A DNA stretch of 64,000 nt from Chondrus crispus (lineage: Eukaryota; Rhodophyta; Florideophyceae; Gigartinales; Gigartinaceae): NCBI RefSeq assembly GCF_000350225.1, contig NW_005179111.1, positions 1-64,000 of the forward strand, written 5' to 3'. The notes below the pieces were generated by a model. That model did no database searches, was not told the origin of the DNA, and saw nothing but the letters and a program-made list of their open reading frames with translations. The position numbers and the translations under genes were made by a program. Below are positions 21,940-31,952 of the stretch, in pieces. The stretch's first letter is position 1; every line of letters starts with the position of its first letter.

Positions 21940-22490
21940 GCACACTTCTCCCGGCCCCCCGCCCGTGCCGACCTTCCACCTTCCACCTTCCACCTTCCCA
22001 ACTCACACATTCTCACCCTTCCCTACGACGACTACTCCGGCTCCCCGCCCGTGCCGACCTTCCACCTTCCACCTTCCCAACTCAAACATCACACATTCTC
22101 ACCCTTCCCTACGACGATTACTCCGGCTCCCCGCCCGCGCCGACCTTCCACCTTCCACCTTCCCAACTCAAACATCACACAGTGTGCACACTCCTCCCGG
22201 CTCCCCGCCCGTGCCGACCGTCCACCTTCCACCTTCCCAACTCAAACATCACACAGTGTGCACACTCCTGCCGGCTCCCCACCCGTGCCGACCTTCCACC
22301 TTCCCAACTCAAACATCACACATTCTCAGCCTTCCCCACGACGACTCCTCCCGGCTCCCCGCCCGTGCCGACCTTCCACCTTCCACCCCCCCCCCGTGCT
22401 GACCTTCCACCTTCCACCCCCCGTGCCGACCTTCAACCTTCCACCTTCCTAACTCAAACATCACACATTCTCAGCCTTCCCTACGACGAC
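21940..22490. repeat. Pyrimidine-rich minisatellite, 74-86-bp units
   Basis: The word GTGCCGACC (one copy CGCGCCGACC) recurs near 21965, 22051, 22137, 22211, 22285, 22365 and 22424. It is followed by CTTCCACCTTCCACCTTCCC and CAACTCAAACATCACACA. The plus strand is almost all C and T in places, including a run of eight or more C near 22386. Open frames through it (Pro/Ser/Thr/His-rich) reflect composition. It ends about 100 bp before the next gene. Confidence 0.9.
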
Positions 22491-22585
22491 TGATCCTGAC
22501 CCAAACGCATCACTCCCACCCCAGTTGCAACTCCATTTCCGACCCCTCACCCCCCCCGTTTATTGGAAACTTGGAAACACCTGCC

Positions 22586-24592
22586 ATGTCTGCGCCTTCT
22601 GCAGTACCTTTCGTAGTTGACCTCACAACTGGACAGCCGTCCTCACCAGCACCCCAGTCACCGCAGTCGCCAACGGACCACACACTACCACGCACCCCAC
22701 TTCCTGACGCCGAACACTCACAACCCACCGGCGGCGTTGTAACACCACGGTGCACAGCACCGCTTGTTGACTTTTGTCTCCATGGGGGCCTCGTTGTGTC
22801 CAGAGGTAATACGGTACAGGATAAAAATCCTGTGCTTCCTACATTTGATTCGACATGGGCAGGCCTGCCTTGTGTACAGTCACGGGCAGACCGTGCATTG
22901 TGCACGAATGTGAGGGATGGCCCCGAGCCCATGAGGTTGGATATTGGAAGGATGAGGGGCCGGCACAACTGGCATTCGGTTCCCATTCAGGATTTAAGTT
23001 TTCGGAAGTATGTGCTGCAGCACACAGTGCACCAGAAAGGAGATGTGAAGCGGTTCCGTCAGCTCGCGATGCAGGATAATGCATCGGCCATGGAAGGGTG
23101 GAGTCAGTTTGCTGCCAATAGCAACTATTGGGAGGTGCCCAGTACATTGACGTGCGGCCGCACTTTCGCCAGAGATGTACTCGATTGTTATTATCTTGAC
23201 GAAATGGACTACGTGTTGCAGTCCCGTCATACCCTACGTCGCCACAAGTTCCCTCTTTTCGCTGATCCATTGATGGGGCGTTGGTGGAATGCTTTCAAGC
23301 ACAGAGCAAACTTCTCATACGAGCGCTATACGAGGAATCGCTATGGACTGCTTATACCTTTCGACTGTTACGAGACCATGTACTTTGACGATGCTTCGTA
23401 TAAAGAGGTGTTTCCCCAATGCCCACAGTGGCTGCAAGCTCTGAAGTTCCCTGTGGGAGTTCCGCTACCACTGCCGCCGGTCATCTACTACTACCATGAA
23501 GAAATGGTCGTAAGGGAGGGAGGCGTGATGTCAGAAAGATGTCGCAGGCTTTGGCAAATGTTTCGCATGGAGATATGCACCATGTTTTGTGCGTTTTGGT
23601 TCAACGAGGCAACAAGGGGCGGCCGCCTATTCTTGGTGGACAAGGGTACCATTACAGTGCTGAAGGACGTATGCAAGGATGTGAAGTGGGTGAATGGGAG
23701 CCAGATGCTCTTTCCTCTCATGGAGTTTGTGCATAAGCTGCCACGACATCTGGAATGCTATATGGTGAGCACAAATCCGCATCTATCTAACTGCGTGTAC
23801 TTCCACGCGTTGCATGGAACGGGAGAGGCGGATATGAGGAAGGCAGGAGGAGAAGTGCGATACCTTTCTTTCAAATCGAGAAGGATTCGGTTGGCTGCGC
23901 GTCAGCAGCGGCGCATGGAGGAGAGGCGGTCCTCGCCTATGACCCTAAGTCTACATCCACAGGATTTGTCGTTAGTGGAAGGCCTTCCCGCGCTCGTCAT
24001 TGCCAAGCAGTGGGACCTCCACGGTAGTCTGACTGTTAGAGGGCTGGTATCATTGCTGTATGATACAGCAAGCAAAACGACCAGAACTGTTGATCAGATC
24101 TCTCAAGAAGTGGGCAGGCTGCAGCAGGAGAATGAATCGCTGCGCAGCTTCATTAATGGAACGGCAACTGGGCATCCGTCGGCTGTCCGCGCCAAACATT
24201 TACACCATAGGCCGAGTATAACCCCGTTCCATGGCCCGTTCAATGTACCTCATGTACACCCACCCCAGAGGACGGACAGCGGATATGATGGATACAATGA
24301 TGACAGGAGAGGAGAACAAAGGGGCGGCCGCCATCATTATGTTCGAGATGAAGGGGACTGGCGAGATCGGAACGAGTGGGTTGGTAGGGGACGGGATAGT
24401 CGTGAACGATATCAACGTCAAGGCATTGGCTATGGCACAGGGCAGAGAATAGAAGCAAACGATGAACTTCTATACGGATACGGTTACCATGATGTTTCTC
24501 CGTTTCGTGGTCGAGCTCGGCAGAGGGAATGGACTGCTCCGGAACCAGAGAGGACCAGATTCAGGCGCTCGAGTATGGACAATGACTACTAG
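22586..24592 (+). CDS. Unknown 668-residue protein with RG/RD-rich tail
   Basis: An intact frame from ATG 22586; the frame is open to TTG 22571. The first 90 residues are Pro/Thr/Ser-rich. The middle is rich in aromatic and Cys residues (DCYYLDEMDYVL, FRMEICTMFCAFWFNEATRGG). A short coiled coil (TRTVDQISQEVGRLQQENESL) precedes a tail rich in Arg, Gly, Asp and Tyr (YDGYNDDRRGEQRGGRHH), typical of nucleic-acid-binding low-complexity regions. I recognise no family. Its stop lies 48 bp from the stop of the next, convergent gene. It carries three GCGGCCGC octamers. It could be a host gene or an accessory gene of a large transposon. Confidence 0.65.
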   Translation: MSAPSAVPFVVDLTTGQPSSPAPQSPQSPTDHTLPRTPLPDAEHSQPTGGVVTPRCTAPLVDFCLHGGLVVSRGNTVQDKNPVLPTFDSTWAGLPCVQSRADRALCTNVRDGPEPMRLDIGRMRGRHNWHSVPIQDLSFRKYVLQHTVHQKGDVKRFRQLAMQDNASAMEGWSQFAANSNYWEVPSTLTCGRTFARDVLDCYYLDEMDYVLQSRHTLRRHKFPLFADPLMGRWWNAFKHRANFSYERYTRNRYGLLIPFDCYETMYFDDASYKEVFPQCPQWLQALKFPVGVPLPLPPVIYYYHEEMVVREGGVMSERCRRLWQMFRMEICTMFCAFWFNEATRGGRLFLVDKGTITVLKDVCKDVKWVNGSQMLFPLMEFVHKLPRHLECYMVSTNPHLSNCVYFHALHGTGEADMRKAGGEVRYLSFKSRRIRLAARQQRRMEERRSSPMTLSLHPQDLSLVEGLPALVIAKQWDLHGSLTVRGLVSLLYDTASKTTRTVDQISQEVGRLQQENESLRSFINGTATGHPSAVRAKHLHHRPSITPFHGPFNVPHVHPPQRTDSGYDGYNDDRRGEQRGGRHHYVRDEGDWRDRNEWVGRGRDSRERYQRQGIGYGTGQRIEANDELLYGYGYHDVSPFRGRARQREWTAPEPERTRFRRSSMDNDY

Positions 24593-24640
24593 TAAACACT
24601 TTGGCCAAAGTGAAGTAAAGATTCATTGACTGTACCTATG

Positions 24641-27226
24641 CTAAATGGCGAACACACCGCCATCCACTGAAGGCTGTATCTCTCGCGCTGATGTGTCCCT
24701 GGTACGCTGCCCTTCGACACCGTTCACACCTGCTTCAGTACCATCATTGCGAGGACTCGCCCCAACGTTTAGCTTGCAGTACAAATTATCCTTCATGCGG
24801 AGAACTGTCCCCGAAAGGGATCTGATCTGTGATGAACGACCTGGTATGAGCTCGGATAGTCTCAAATTTCCACATTTGATACTTGTGGTGTCCATGTTGT
24901 TGATATCACGGACGCGACCGTTTTCACAGTTCTTCACCAAAAACTGAGACGTCAAGTCTTTGAAGACTAAGGCGATTCCGAGAATACAGCGGAGTGCATC
25001 TTTGTGACCAAGGAGGAATGAGAGTGGACTTCTTTCCGAATCGGAACTTTGCGCAAACTCCGTGCAAAACTTGGCGGCTGCCTCCACAACGTTGATAGCT
25101 TTGTTGATAACTCTCTTTTTCGTTCTGTTTCTCTTTCTTTTAGACGAACCTAAGGCCTCAGTCACTTGTACCTCGTGAGAAACAACAAGAATCATGTCCT
25201 GTCGCTTCCCGTACAGCTCACTCAGAAGGTTGGAATTGTATTCATTAAGGTTGATATCGCCGGAAGACTTCGTCTTTGTGTTTTTGATGTCTTGAAGGCG
25301 GCCGCCCCTTGACTTGGAAGCATCAACTTCTGGGAACCCCCAACGAACCGTAAGCTTTGATTGATCAACTGACACACCAGATCCCGACCATGGCACCATC
25401 AGGAAACCTAATTGTTCGAGGAATGCTGACTTGCACTTCTTCCTGGACTGGTTCAAGTGCTTGCCAATAAGCTTGTATATCTTCCAAGCTCCGTGCCTGG
25501 CAACGTCCCGCGTCGTCGGAACCTCCTTTACCACAACTTTCTCTGGCGCTTGCATGTTCTCGGGCCCGGGCGTGTATTCACCACCCTCTTCTTCCCCAGA
25601 ATCACTTTCACTTTCGACATCCTTCAGTCTACGTTTCGAGGCTTCAGACTTACTGTAATCCTGCACCAACCTGGCGTGCTCGATGTCGGTTTCAAGGATG
25701 AATCCTTTCTTCAGCCAGTCTGGTTGGCGCAAACTCACAGCTTTCCCGGTGCAACTGAAATCGACGGGAGTGTCCGTTTTACAAGTGCGGCCCTCAGGAT
25801 TTTCAGCAGTTTCACGAACGGCGTCGGCTGCGATAACATTCTGATCTGCTCTGGCCTCCCCTTCCTCGCCGTCATCCGCAAACATTCCAAAGCTGTTCAG
25901 CTGCACATTGTATATGAAGTTGAGGACAACATTCTTCTTGAAGCGACTGTGGCGTCCGCCAATACCCTCTCTGAACTGCTTTCTTGTCTCCCTTGGATTT
26001 TTCCCGCACAGCAAAACCTGTACTGCAGTTGAAAAACGAAACAAGACCCGTTCCTTGGCCAAGGTGTTATCACGAGCTGTCCGAAGAACTTCGAAGGGTA
26101 CGATGCTGCATAGAATTCGATGACAAGCATCTCGGTTGACAACAAGGCCATCACAAGGAGTGAGTTTGTCCAGAAGCTTGTTAAATCGGCTGAGGGGGGT
26201 GTCTGTGGATTTGTTAGACGTGTTTGTTCTGGACACAATGGCATGAATATCTGCTAGCTGGGTGCCCACCTCATCAAATCTTTTGTCTGTCTTATCCATT
26301 CTTTCAACAAGACTGCTTGTCAGCGTATTGAGCCTTGCATTGAGCACGCCCTCGAGTTTTCGGAACATGGACTGTAAAATGGAATTTGTAGTTGTCACCG
26401 CTCCCAATGCATGAGGTTGTTCCGTGCTTTCTATATCGATATCCAGGTCGTCTCCAGGCTGATGTCGGCTGACGCTTGTCCCAGGAACTTCCGTAATTCC
26501 CCCGTCATCGCTATCCGAACAGTATTCCGCCCGGAGATGTTTCTTAAGCTCTCTTACGCCGCGCTCAGCCATAGCTGTGGAACCCTCTTCCTCAAACAAA
26601 CTTTCGGCGTCTGATTCCAAGACGCGTGCGCGTCGTTCCATCAGTCTGAATCTATCCTTTTCTTCGCGGTCACGTCTCTCCATTTCTGCTTCTCTCTCAG
26701 CGTCTTCAGCTGCCAAATCCTCATCTTCTTCATCGTCTGAATCCATGATCATTTCTGGCACTTTGCGAACAGGCTGCTCTTGCAACGCTGTTTTTGTTCT
26801 AGGTGAACGTCGGGGTGATGGTTCTAATGTATCCTCTTGCCCCGGACGGGGAATTAGGTTTTTGACTGGTGTGATTTCTGGGGTAATTGGGTGCCCTCGC
26901 GCTTGTCTAGGTACCATTTCCTCATTCTGCAAATGAAGCACCCGCCTTGACGATCTCACAGTCGTGACTGGGCGCTCATCGCCCTGCGTTGCGTTGGATT
27001 CCGTAGCGGCCGCTCCCCGAGACTTCCGGGCTAACGCCCGGTTACGGGGGGATCTTCTACGGCTGTTTCGAGGGGTCAACTGCGAGAGAATAGCCCTTGT
27101 TTTGGGCGGAGAAACGTTTGGCCGGCGACGAACCTCCGAACTGTTGCGACGCATCTTCTTAGAGCCTGGTGAAGCATTGGCTGCTTCGGGTATAGCACGT
27201 TTCTTGGCGGCCCGTGTATTCGACAT
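24641..27226 (-). CDS. Unknown 861-residue nuclear-type protein with basic N-terminus and coiled coil
   Basis: An intact frame from ATG 27224-27226. Residues 1-75 are highly basic (KKMRRNSSEVRRRPNVSPPK), likely nuclear. Residues about 165-245 are acidic and charged (DSDDEEDEDLAAEDAERE). A probable coiled coil follows (SMFRKLEGVLNARLNTLTSS, then MDKTDKRFDEVGTQLADIHA). The C-terminal half holds RKKCKSAFLEQLGFL and SSKRKRNRTKKRVINKAINV. I recognise no family. It shares a 200-bp divergent upstream region with the next gene and converges with the previous one. Confidence 0.65.
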   Translation of the reverse strand: MSNTRAAKKRAIPEAANASPGSKKMRRNSSEVRRRPNVSPPKTRAILSQLTPRNSRRRSPRNRALARKSRGAAATESNATQGDERPVTTVRSSRRVLHLQNEEMVPRQARGHPITPEITPVKNLIPRPGQEDTLEPSPRRSPRTKTALQEQPVRKVPEMIMDSDDEEDEDLAAEDAEREAEMERRDREEKDRFRLMERRARVLESDAESLFEEEGSTAMAERGVRELKKHLRAEYCSDSDDGGITEVPGTSVSRHQPGDDLDIDIESTEQPHALGAVTTTNSILQSMFRKLEGVLNARLNTLTSSLVERMDKTDKRFDEVGTQLADIHAIVSRTNTSNKSTDTPLSRFNKLLDKLTPCDGLVVNRDACHRILCSIVPFEVLRTARDNTLAKERVLFRFSTAVQVLLCGKNPRETRKQFREGIGGRHSRFKKNVVLNFIYNVQLNSFGMFADDGEEGEARADQNVIAADAVRETAENPEGRTCKTDTPVDFSCTGKAVSLRQPDWLKKGFILETDIEHARLVQDYSKSEASKRRLKDVESESDSGEEEGGEYTPGPENMQAPEKVVVKEVPTTRDVARHGAWKIYKLIGKHLNQSRKKCKSAFLEQLGFLMVPWSGSGVSVDQSKLTVRWGFPEVDASKSRGGRLQDIKNTKTKSSGDINLNEYNSNLLSELYGKRQDMILVVSHEVQVTEALGSSKRKRNRTKKRVINKAINVVEAAAKFCTEFAQSSDSERSPLSFLLGHKDALRCILGIALVFKDLTSQFLVKNCENGRVRDINNMDTTSIKCGNLRLSELIPGRSSQIRSLSGTVLRMKDNLYCKLNVGASPRNDGTEAGVNGVEGQRTRDTSAREIQPSVDGGVFAI

Positions 27227-27426
27227 TGGGAAAAAGGGGCGGTGTTCCTCAATTTCTGGATACCAAGAACCTGCAGCTATAACAGCATGTGAAAAAGTTG
27301 GCCGGCCGGCCTAAAGGCCACCCATTACAGTATTGGTGAATATCAATGTGAAAACGCCCACAAACGTACTGTGAGTGGCCACGACTATTCCATTTTGTTA
27401 GAAAATTCCTGTTCGGGGGTCCTTGA
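27227..27426. promoter_or_regulatory. Divergent 200-bp intergenic region, probable bidirectional promoter
   Basis: It separates two divergent start codons (27226 minus, 27427 plus). It contains a GC-rich palindromic stretch, GGCCGGCCGGCCTAAAGGCC, near 27301. No TATA box is clear. Promoter function is inferred from gene layout only. Confidence 0.4.
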
Positions 27427-29082
27427 ATGAGTCGTTGGACAATAAAAATCTCCCCGGAGAATGCTTGGATTGCGGATATCTGGGGTATGCCCAGACCGAA
27501 TCCGCGCTCGCCACACGACAAGGCTATTTCCCGTCCGAACCATATCAGAGATCGCCTATCGCGTATCTTCGACAAGATAAGTGGCGTCCGCCTTGACAGA
27601 GGAATGCAACGCCTTCGGGCATGCCGAGAAAGAGAAGCGCTGCCTCTACCGAATGATTTCGTCGAGGTTCTATGGATGTTGGAAGACGATGACGACGAAG
27701 CAACGTGGTGCAGCGCGCAAGTAACGGATATTGAGGATGCTCCCGCCACGGCCGCGAACGATAAGGTTCAGGTGTTGGCGACAGCTACTTTGGAATACGA
27801 GGAGAAGGCTGCATACGGTGATCATATTCATCAAGTGGAATTCGTTGTTGGCCGTTTATTGAGACGCGCCGAGCTGGATGGAGACGAGAATAACAATCCG
27901 GTACTGACATGGCGGACGCCAGTTATTCCACAGGCTCATGACGGGATGGATGAAGCGGATAGAGACTGGACTGGAGATGATATTGCAAAAAACAGTAAGA
28001 GGCGGAGAGTTGTTGACCAGTACCGGATGAAAGAACTCGCGGATATCGTTGATCGACTGAGGAAAAGCCATGCACAAGTACTTGGCCAAGTAGACATGCT
28101 AAATCGGAAGGTCGAGCTAAACAGTTGTCGGATATCGGAGGGGCTGTCGTCGACAAGGGATGAGTCCGTGCTGAAGATAGTGAATTTTCTGCGCCACCGC
28201 CTGGAAGTCGCAGTGCAGAAGTCGCTGCGTAAGCCGTCAAGTCATATTGAACAAACGTCGGCCGACAAAATGAATATAGGGACCTTAGGGGGTATGACGC
28301 AGAGCTTCATTCGGGTCGTTGCGGATTGCGAGCTGGCAGATTTTGAGTTGATAGCGAGGAATCTATACGGCTGCATGGTCGAGGATTCGACATTGCGTCT
28401 GGTGTTCTATCCTGAGTATGCAGAGACACAGGGCCCGGCCGGGACATCGCAGACATTCTACATACTGTTCAATCGCATGGCAGGGCTTTGTTCATTTCTG
28501 GGATTATACCATAAGGCGGACCGTCTCGCGATGTTGAAGAAGGAGGGCAGTGCGGGGGTCGGAATGTTGAGGTTGATGGGTACGTATGTATATTCGAGCG
28601 ATGTCGGGGCCCCCGCTGCAGTTTTTGTAGGGCGCAGTTGCGGAAACACCTTCGAAAGGGATGTTGCTAACCCCGGGAGCGGAGAGCTTGTGTTGTTCAG
28701 GAACAACCGCATATGGGACTCGGAAAGCAAGACCTTCGATGCAGGCCTGCGTTGTACTAGGCGGAGGCCGTCCATAGTGGAAGACCCAAATGTGTCAAGC
28801 GCAGTTCCTCTGCCCAGTCGGGCTTTTCATTTGGTGTGGCGGAGAGCGCAAGAGGTTTCCGGGCATTGGTCTAAGAGGGACAGGAAAAGGCATGTTCGTG
28901 TTCCAGGGCAGCTGGCAGTCGTGATGCCATATGTGATGTTTGTGGGGGACTCGCATTGCGCGGACGCGCGTCGAGAGCTGAACGAAGATGCGATGAACGA
29001 AATTGTCAGTCCGGTGCACCCGGGAACTGTTGGTCAACAGGATGTGCCGGGATCACCCAACACCGCTGGCGGTAATGTATAG
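27427..29082 (+). CDS. Unknown 551-residue protein with coiled coil
   Basis: An intact frame from ATG 27427. Residues about 78-145 (NDFVEVLWMLEDDDDEATWC, QVEFVVGRLL) have a beta-rich pattern a little like Tudor or other small-barrel domains, but I would not assign one. A basic motif (NSKRRRVVDQYR) precedes a coiled coil (MKELADIVDRLRKSHAQVL). The C-terminal half contains ADCELADFELIARNLYGCMV and TSQTFYILFNRMAGLCSFLG. I recognise no family. It is the third member of the +,-,+ trio and its codon range looks like its neighbours'. Confidence 0.62.
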   Translation: MSRWTIKISPENAWIADIWGMPRPNPRSPHDKAISRPNHIRDRLSRIFDKISGVRLDRGMQRLRACREREALPLPNDFVEVLWMLEDDDDEATWCSAQVTDIEDAPATAANDKVQVLATATLEYEEKAAYGDHIHQVEFVVGRLLRRAELDGDENNNPVLTWRTPVIPQAHDGMDEADRDWTGDDIAKNSKRRRVVDQYRMKELADIVDRLRKSHAQVLGQVDMLNRKVELNSCRISEGLSSTRDESVLKIVNFLRHRLEVAVQKSLRKPSSHIEQTSADKMNIGTLGGMTQSFIRVVADCELADFELIARNLYGCMVEDSTLRLVFYPEYAETQGPAGTSQTFYILFNRMAGLCSFLGLYHKADRLAMLKKEGSAGVGMLRLMGTYVYSSDVGAPAAVFVGRSCGNTFERDVANPGSGELVLFRNNRIWDSESKTFDAGLRCTRRRPSIVEDPNVSSAVPLPSRAFHLVWRRAQEVSGHWSKRDRKRHVRVPGQLAVVMPYVMFVGDSHCADARRELNEDAMNEIVSPVHPGTVGQQDVPGSPNTAGGNV

Positions 29083-29406
29083 TAATGTAGTTTATGGCTA
29101 CTAATAAACGACGCTGCGATACATTTACACTGAAGCGATCTCGAGCAATGCTCCTTCCCATTTTCCACACGTGGATGGCCACACTATGCAGCTTCAAAGT
29201 GTTGGTGCGCACCAGTACAATATCAGCCTGGATCTAGTAGAAACTAACAGATATCCGTCCTATACTATATTTTACATTTAAAATGGCTCATCAAGCTAGA
29301 CCAGCGGTATGTTTGATACGATCAGAAAAGTGTGCTGCGCGCGCGCCAAAAAATCTAAAACAAAATTCGAACCACTAAATCTACCGGGCCATTCTAAAAA
29401 ATCATT
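29083..29406. other. Between the unknown gene and the gypsy remnant; no LTR recognised
   Basis: An AT-richer stretch with no gene. It lies where a Ty3/gypsy 3' LTR would be expected, but no terminal repeat can be shown because the element's other end is lost in the gap. Confidence 0.4.
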
Positions 29407-30966
29407 TCAGATATTGAAAATATGACCTCGTAGTGTGACGATATCCCCCGGCCCGCGTGGCATCTTCGTCACGCGGTCGATGCTCACGCGATTCTCCACG
29501 CCGTCCTGTTCGATCAGGACCGTGGTGTCCGTAACGGAGCGCACGCGAAATGGACCCTCTGTCTTGGGTAGAAGCTTGACAGAGAGGTCGTCCGTATCGG
29601 TCGGACTTCGCGCACGCGCGCGGCGCTCGACGCTTGTCAACGGACGTGGCGGGCGGTCCACGTACACGAAGTCGCCCGCCTTGACGACCGGCCGAAAGCG
29701 GACCTTCTTGTCGAAATTGTCCTTGTACCGCTTTTGCGAAGCGGTAAGTTTCATCCGTGCGCGGTCGAGAGCGTCGCGGAGCTTGCGCAGCGTGGCCCTC
29801 TTGTACTGTACCGGGGTACGCGGGTCCTCTAGATGGGTCCCCGCGCCCTGCGGTACAGTTCCGGGAAGGATCAATCCAGACGGTGGCCGCGTCAACACCA
29901 GGTCGAACGGAGTGGTCTCCGTCGACCGGTGGACCTGCGTATTGTACGCGAAGGTCAGCGGCTGCACGTAGTTGTCCCAATCGCGCTGGTGCTCCTCCAC
30001 GTAATGTCGGAGACGTTGCACCAGCGTGCGATTGAACCGTTCGGTTTGCCCATTCGTCTGGGGGTGGTAGGCCGTCGTGAGATAATGCCTCACCCCCAGG
30101 AGGGCGCATACCGCATCGAAGAATTTAGCAGCGAACTGCGGACCGTTATCGGTGAGCACGTAGCGCGGCGCTCCGTAGACGTAGACCCAGTTGTCTAGGA
30201 ACGCATTAGCGACGACCGAAGCGGTGGTAGTCCGTAGCGGTATGCTGCGCGTAAGCTTGGAAAACCGATCGGTAATAACCAGCACGTGTTGGTTCCCGTG
30301 CGCGGTCTTGGGCAGCGGGCCCAGGAGGTCCATCGCGACAAACTCCATGGGGCCCGCCGCGGGGAACAGCTTGAGATCCTTCTGGTTCTTGACAGGCGTC
30401 CCGCGGGTAGCAGCGCACGACGCGCAGTTCCGTACGGTCGCAAACGCATCGTTGGCCATGTGTGGCCAGTAGTACTCCCTTGGCAGGGTGTAGTACATGC
30501 GCGTTCCCCCCGGATGACCGGCTAACCTCGGATGGTGTGCCAGGTACAGTACCCGGGGGCGTAACCGATTCGGTACCACGCGTTGTAGGGTCCCATCGAG
30601 CGGGGACTTCCTTACAAGGAAACCGTAGCGGTCGACGTCAAACTTAGAACTAGGCTCTCCGACCGTTTCGGCAGCGACGCGACAGAACGCGTCGTCCGCC
30701 TGCTCGCGTAGGAAATCCTCAACCGAGATGGACGCCACGTCGCGTTCCTCGGGAGTTACCGCGAGCGCGTGAAATCCGTCCGGACGGTCTTGTGTCGGGT
30801 CCCAGTGCACCTTGTCCAGGAGGGGCTCAATGCCTTCCAGCGACTGGACAACGAAGCACGGGACCTCGTCATCGACCGGAGCGGTGTCTCCGCCGTCGGT
30901 GCGTAGGCGCGAGACGCCGTCCGCGAGTTGGTGCTTGACGCCCGGGCGGTACTGTACGTCGTAGTC
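29407..30966 (-). pseudogene. Ty3/gypsy retrotransposon polyprotein, RNase H end and integrase; 5' part lost in the gap
   Basis: Reading minus from the gap edge: RPGVKHQLADGVSR is the usual end of RNase H. The integrase follows, with an HHCC zinc finger (HHPRLAGHPGGT, then CASCAAT) and catalytic motifs MDLLGPLP, LTDNGPQF and NGQTERFNRTL (D, D, E). A C-terminal DNA-binding part ends LRGHIFNI. The frame is open for 520 codons. Integrase inserts the element's cDNA into chromosomes. The reverse transcriptase, protease and Gag should lie beyond 30966 but are missing. Codon use is strikingly GC-rich compared with the copia elements nearby, so it is a separate element. Confidence 0.9.
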
Positions 30967-31066
30967 NNNNNNNNNNNNNNNNNNNNNNNNNNNNNNNNNN
31001 NNNNNNNNNNNNNNNNNNNNNNNNNNNNNNNNNNNNNNNNNNNNNNNNNNNNNNNNNNNNNNNNNN
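30967..31066. other. Assembly gap, exactly 100 N
   Basis: A run of 100 unknown bases. Left is gypsy, right is cloning adaptor then copia A, so the two elements may not be adjacent in the genome. Confidence 1.
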
Positions 31067-31101
31067 ATGCATGCTCGAGCGGCCGCCAGTGTGCTGGAAA
31101 G
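31067..31101. other. Cloning-vector polylinker and BstXI adaptor left in the assembly
   Basis: Right after the gap come NsiI/SphI-, XhoI- and NotI-type sites, then GGCCGCCAGTGTGCTGGAAAG. This is the polylinker and BstXI adaptor of vectors used for shotgun libraries. It joins copia sequence at 31102, where the otherwise identical second copy (from 36752) has its own sequence. Confidence 0.93.
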
Positions 31102-31912
31102 TGTCGGGATCAGGTTTCTGTGTGACAAATGCAGATTGTTTCCGCTGAGACATACGCGGTTTATATCCGCTAGGAGGAGCCGGGCGACGCCCATTCAAAT
31201 CCTTTCCCCAGCAGCGGGTTGCCGTATGGCCTGTATGACCGCAGTTCGTGCATTTGTAATCGTTTATGTCCCGATTGTTCGGGGCACGATTAACCAGAGC
31301 CGATGTCTGTGAGGAGCTAGACTTCATGTTTGCTCGTTGCTCTTCCTGCAGCAGACGACTTTTCACAAAGTCCGAACTGAATATCTTTTCCTCATTACCG
31401 AGAGCATCAAGTGCAACGATGAGAGCCTCGAAACGGGCAGGCAGACCGTTGAGCACTGCCATGGCCATCTCCTTGTCATCGATGTTTACGCTCATTGACT
31501 TGAGGATGGCTGCCAGCTGCTTGACACGATTGATGTATGCAAGCACCTTTTCACCGGAAAGCATCTTCACAGTGTAGAACTCACGACGTGCAGCTAGTTT
31601 GTTCAGCAAAGTGTGCCTCTCAAACACGTTGACAATAGCTTCCCACATCTCATGAGCAGTATCAACACCACGTACATGCTCAAGATGCTCATCTGATAGG
31701 GAGAGACCAATCAGTGCTTTAGCTTTACTGTCACCTCTGATCCACTTCTTACGCTCTTCCGCGTGTTCCTCACTTGGAACTCTTCCCTCAACGATGTATT
31801 GGTCAACATCACGTAGAGCAAGCAGAAGTTGTATTTTCTGCTTCCACACGTAGAAGTTGGAGTCCGTCAGTTTGTCGATTCTGATGGATCCTCCTCCTCC
31901 TTGATCTTCCAT
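31102..31912 (-). pseudogene. Copia A, copy A1: gag, truncated by adaptor and gap
   Basis: Start ATG 31910-31912 (MEDQGGGGSIRIDKL). It encodes the Gag domain and a CCHC zinc knuckle (CTNCGHTGHTATRC), and ends after KQSAFVTQKPDPD where adaptor sequence begins. It is nearly identical to copy A2, 5,648 bp away. Gag packages element RNA in virus-like particles. Confidence 0.9.
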
Positions 31913-31952
31913 TTTAGTGCAAATAAACTTCAAGTATTCGAAAATCCGTTCG

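Noticed and set aside
21927..22493. Pro/Ser/His-rich ORFs in three plus-strand frames
   Set aside because: They are open because the minisatellite lacks stops; no start context or homology.
29402..31194. Gypsy frame extended upstream of the gap
   Set aside because: Residues before the N run translate the adaptor and unrelated copia sequence, so the frame is chimeric.
30869..31933. A 354-codon minus frame joining gag to a Pro/Arg-rich tail across the gap
   Set aside because: It crosses 100 N and adaptor sequence; only the part up to 31102 is real gag.
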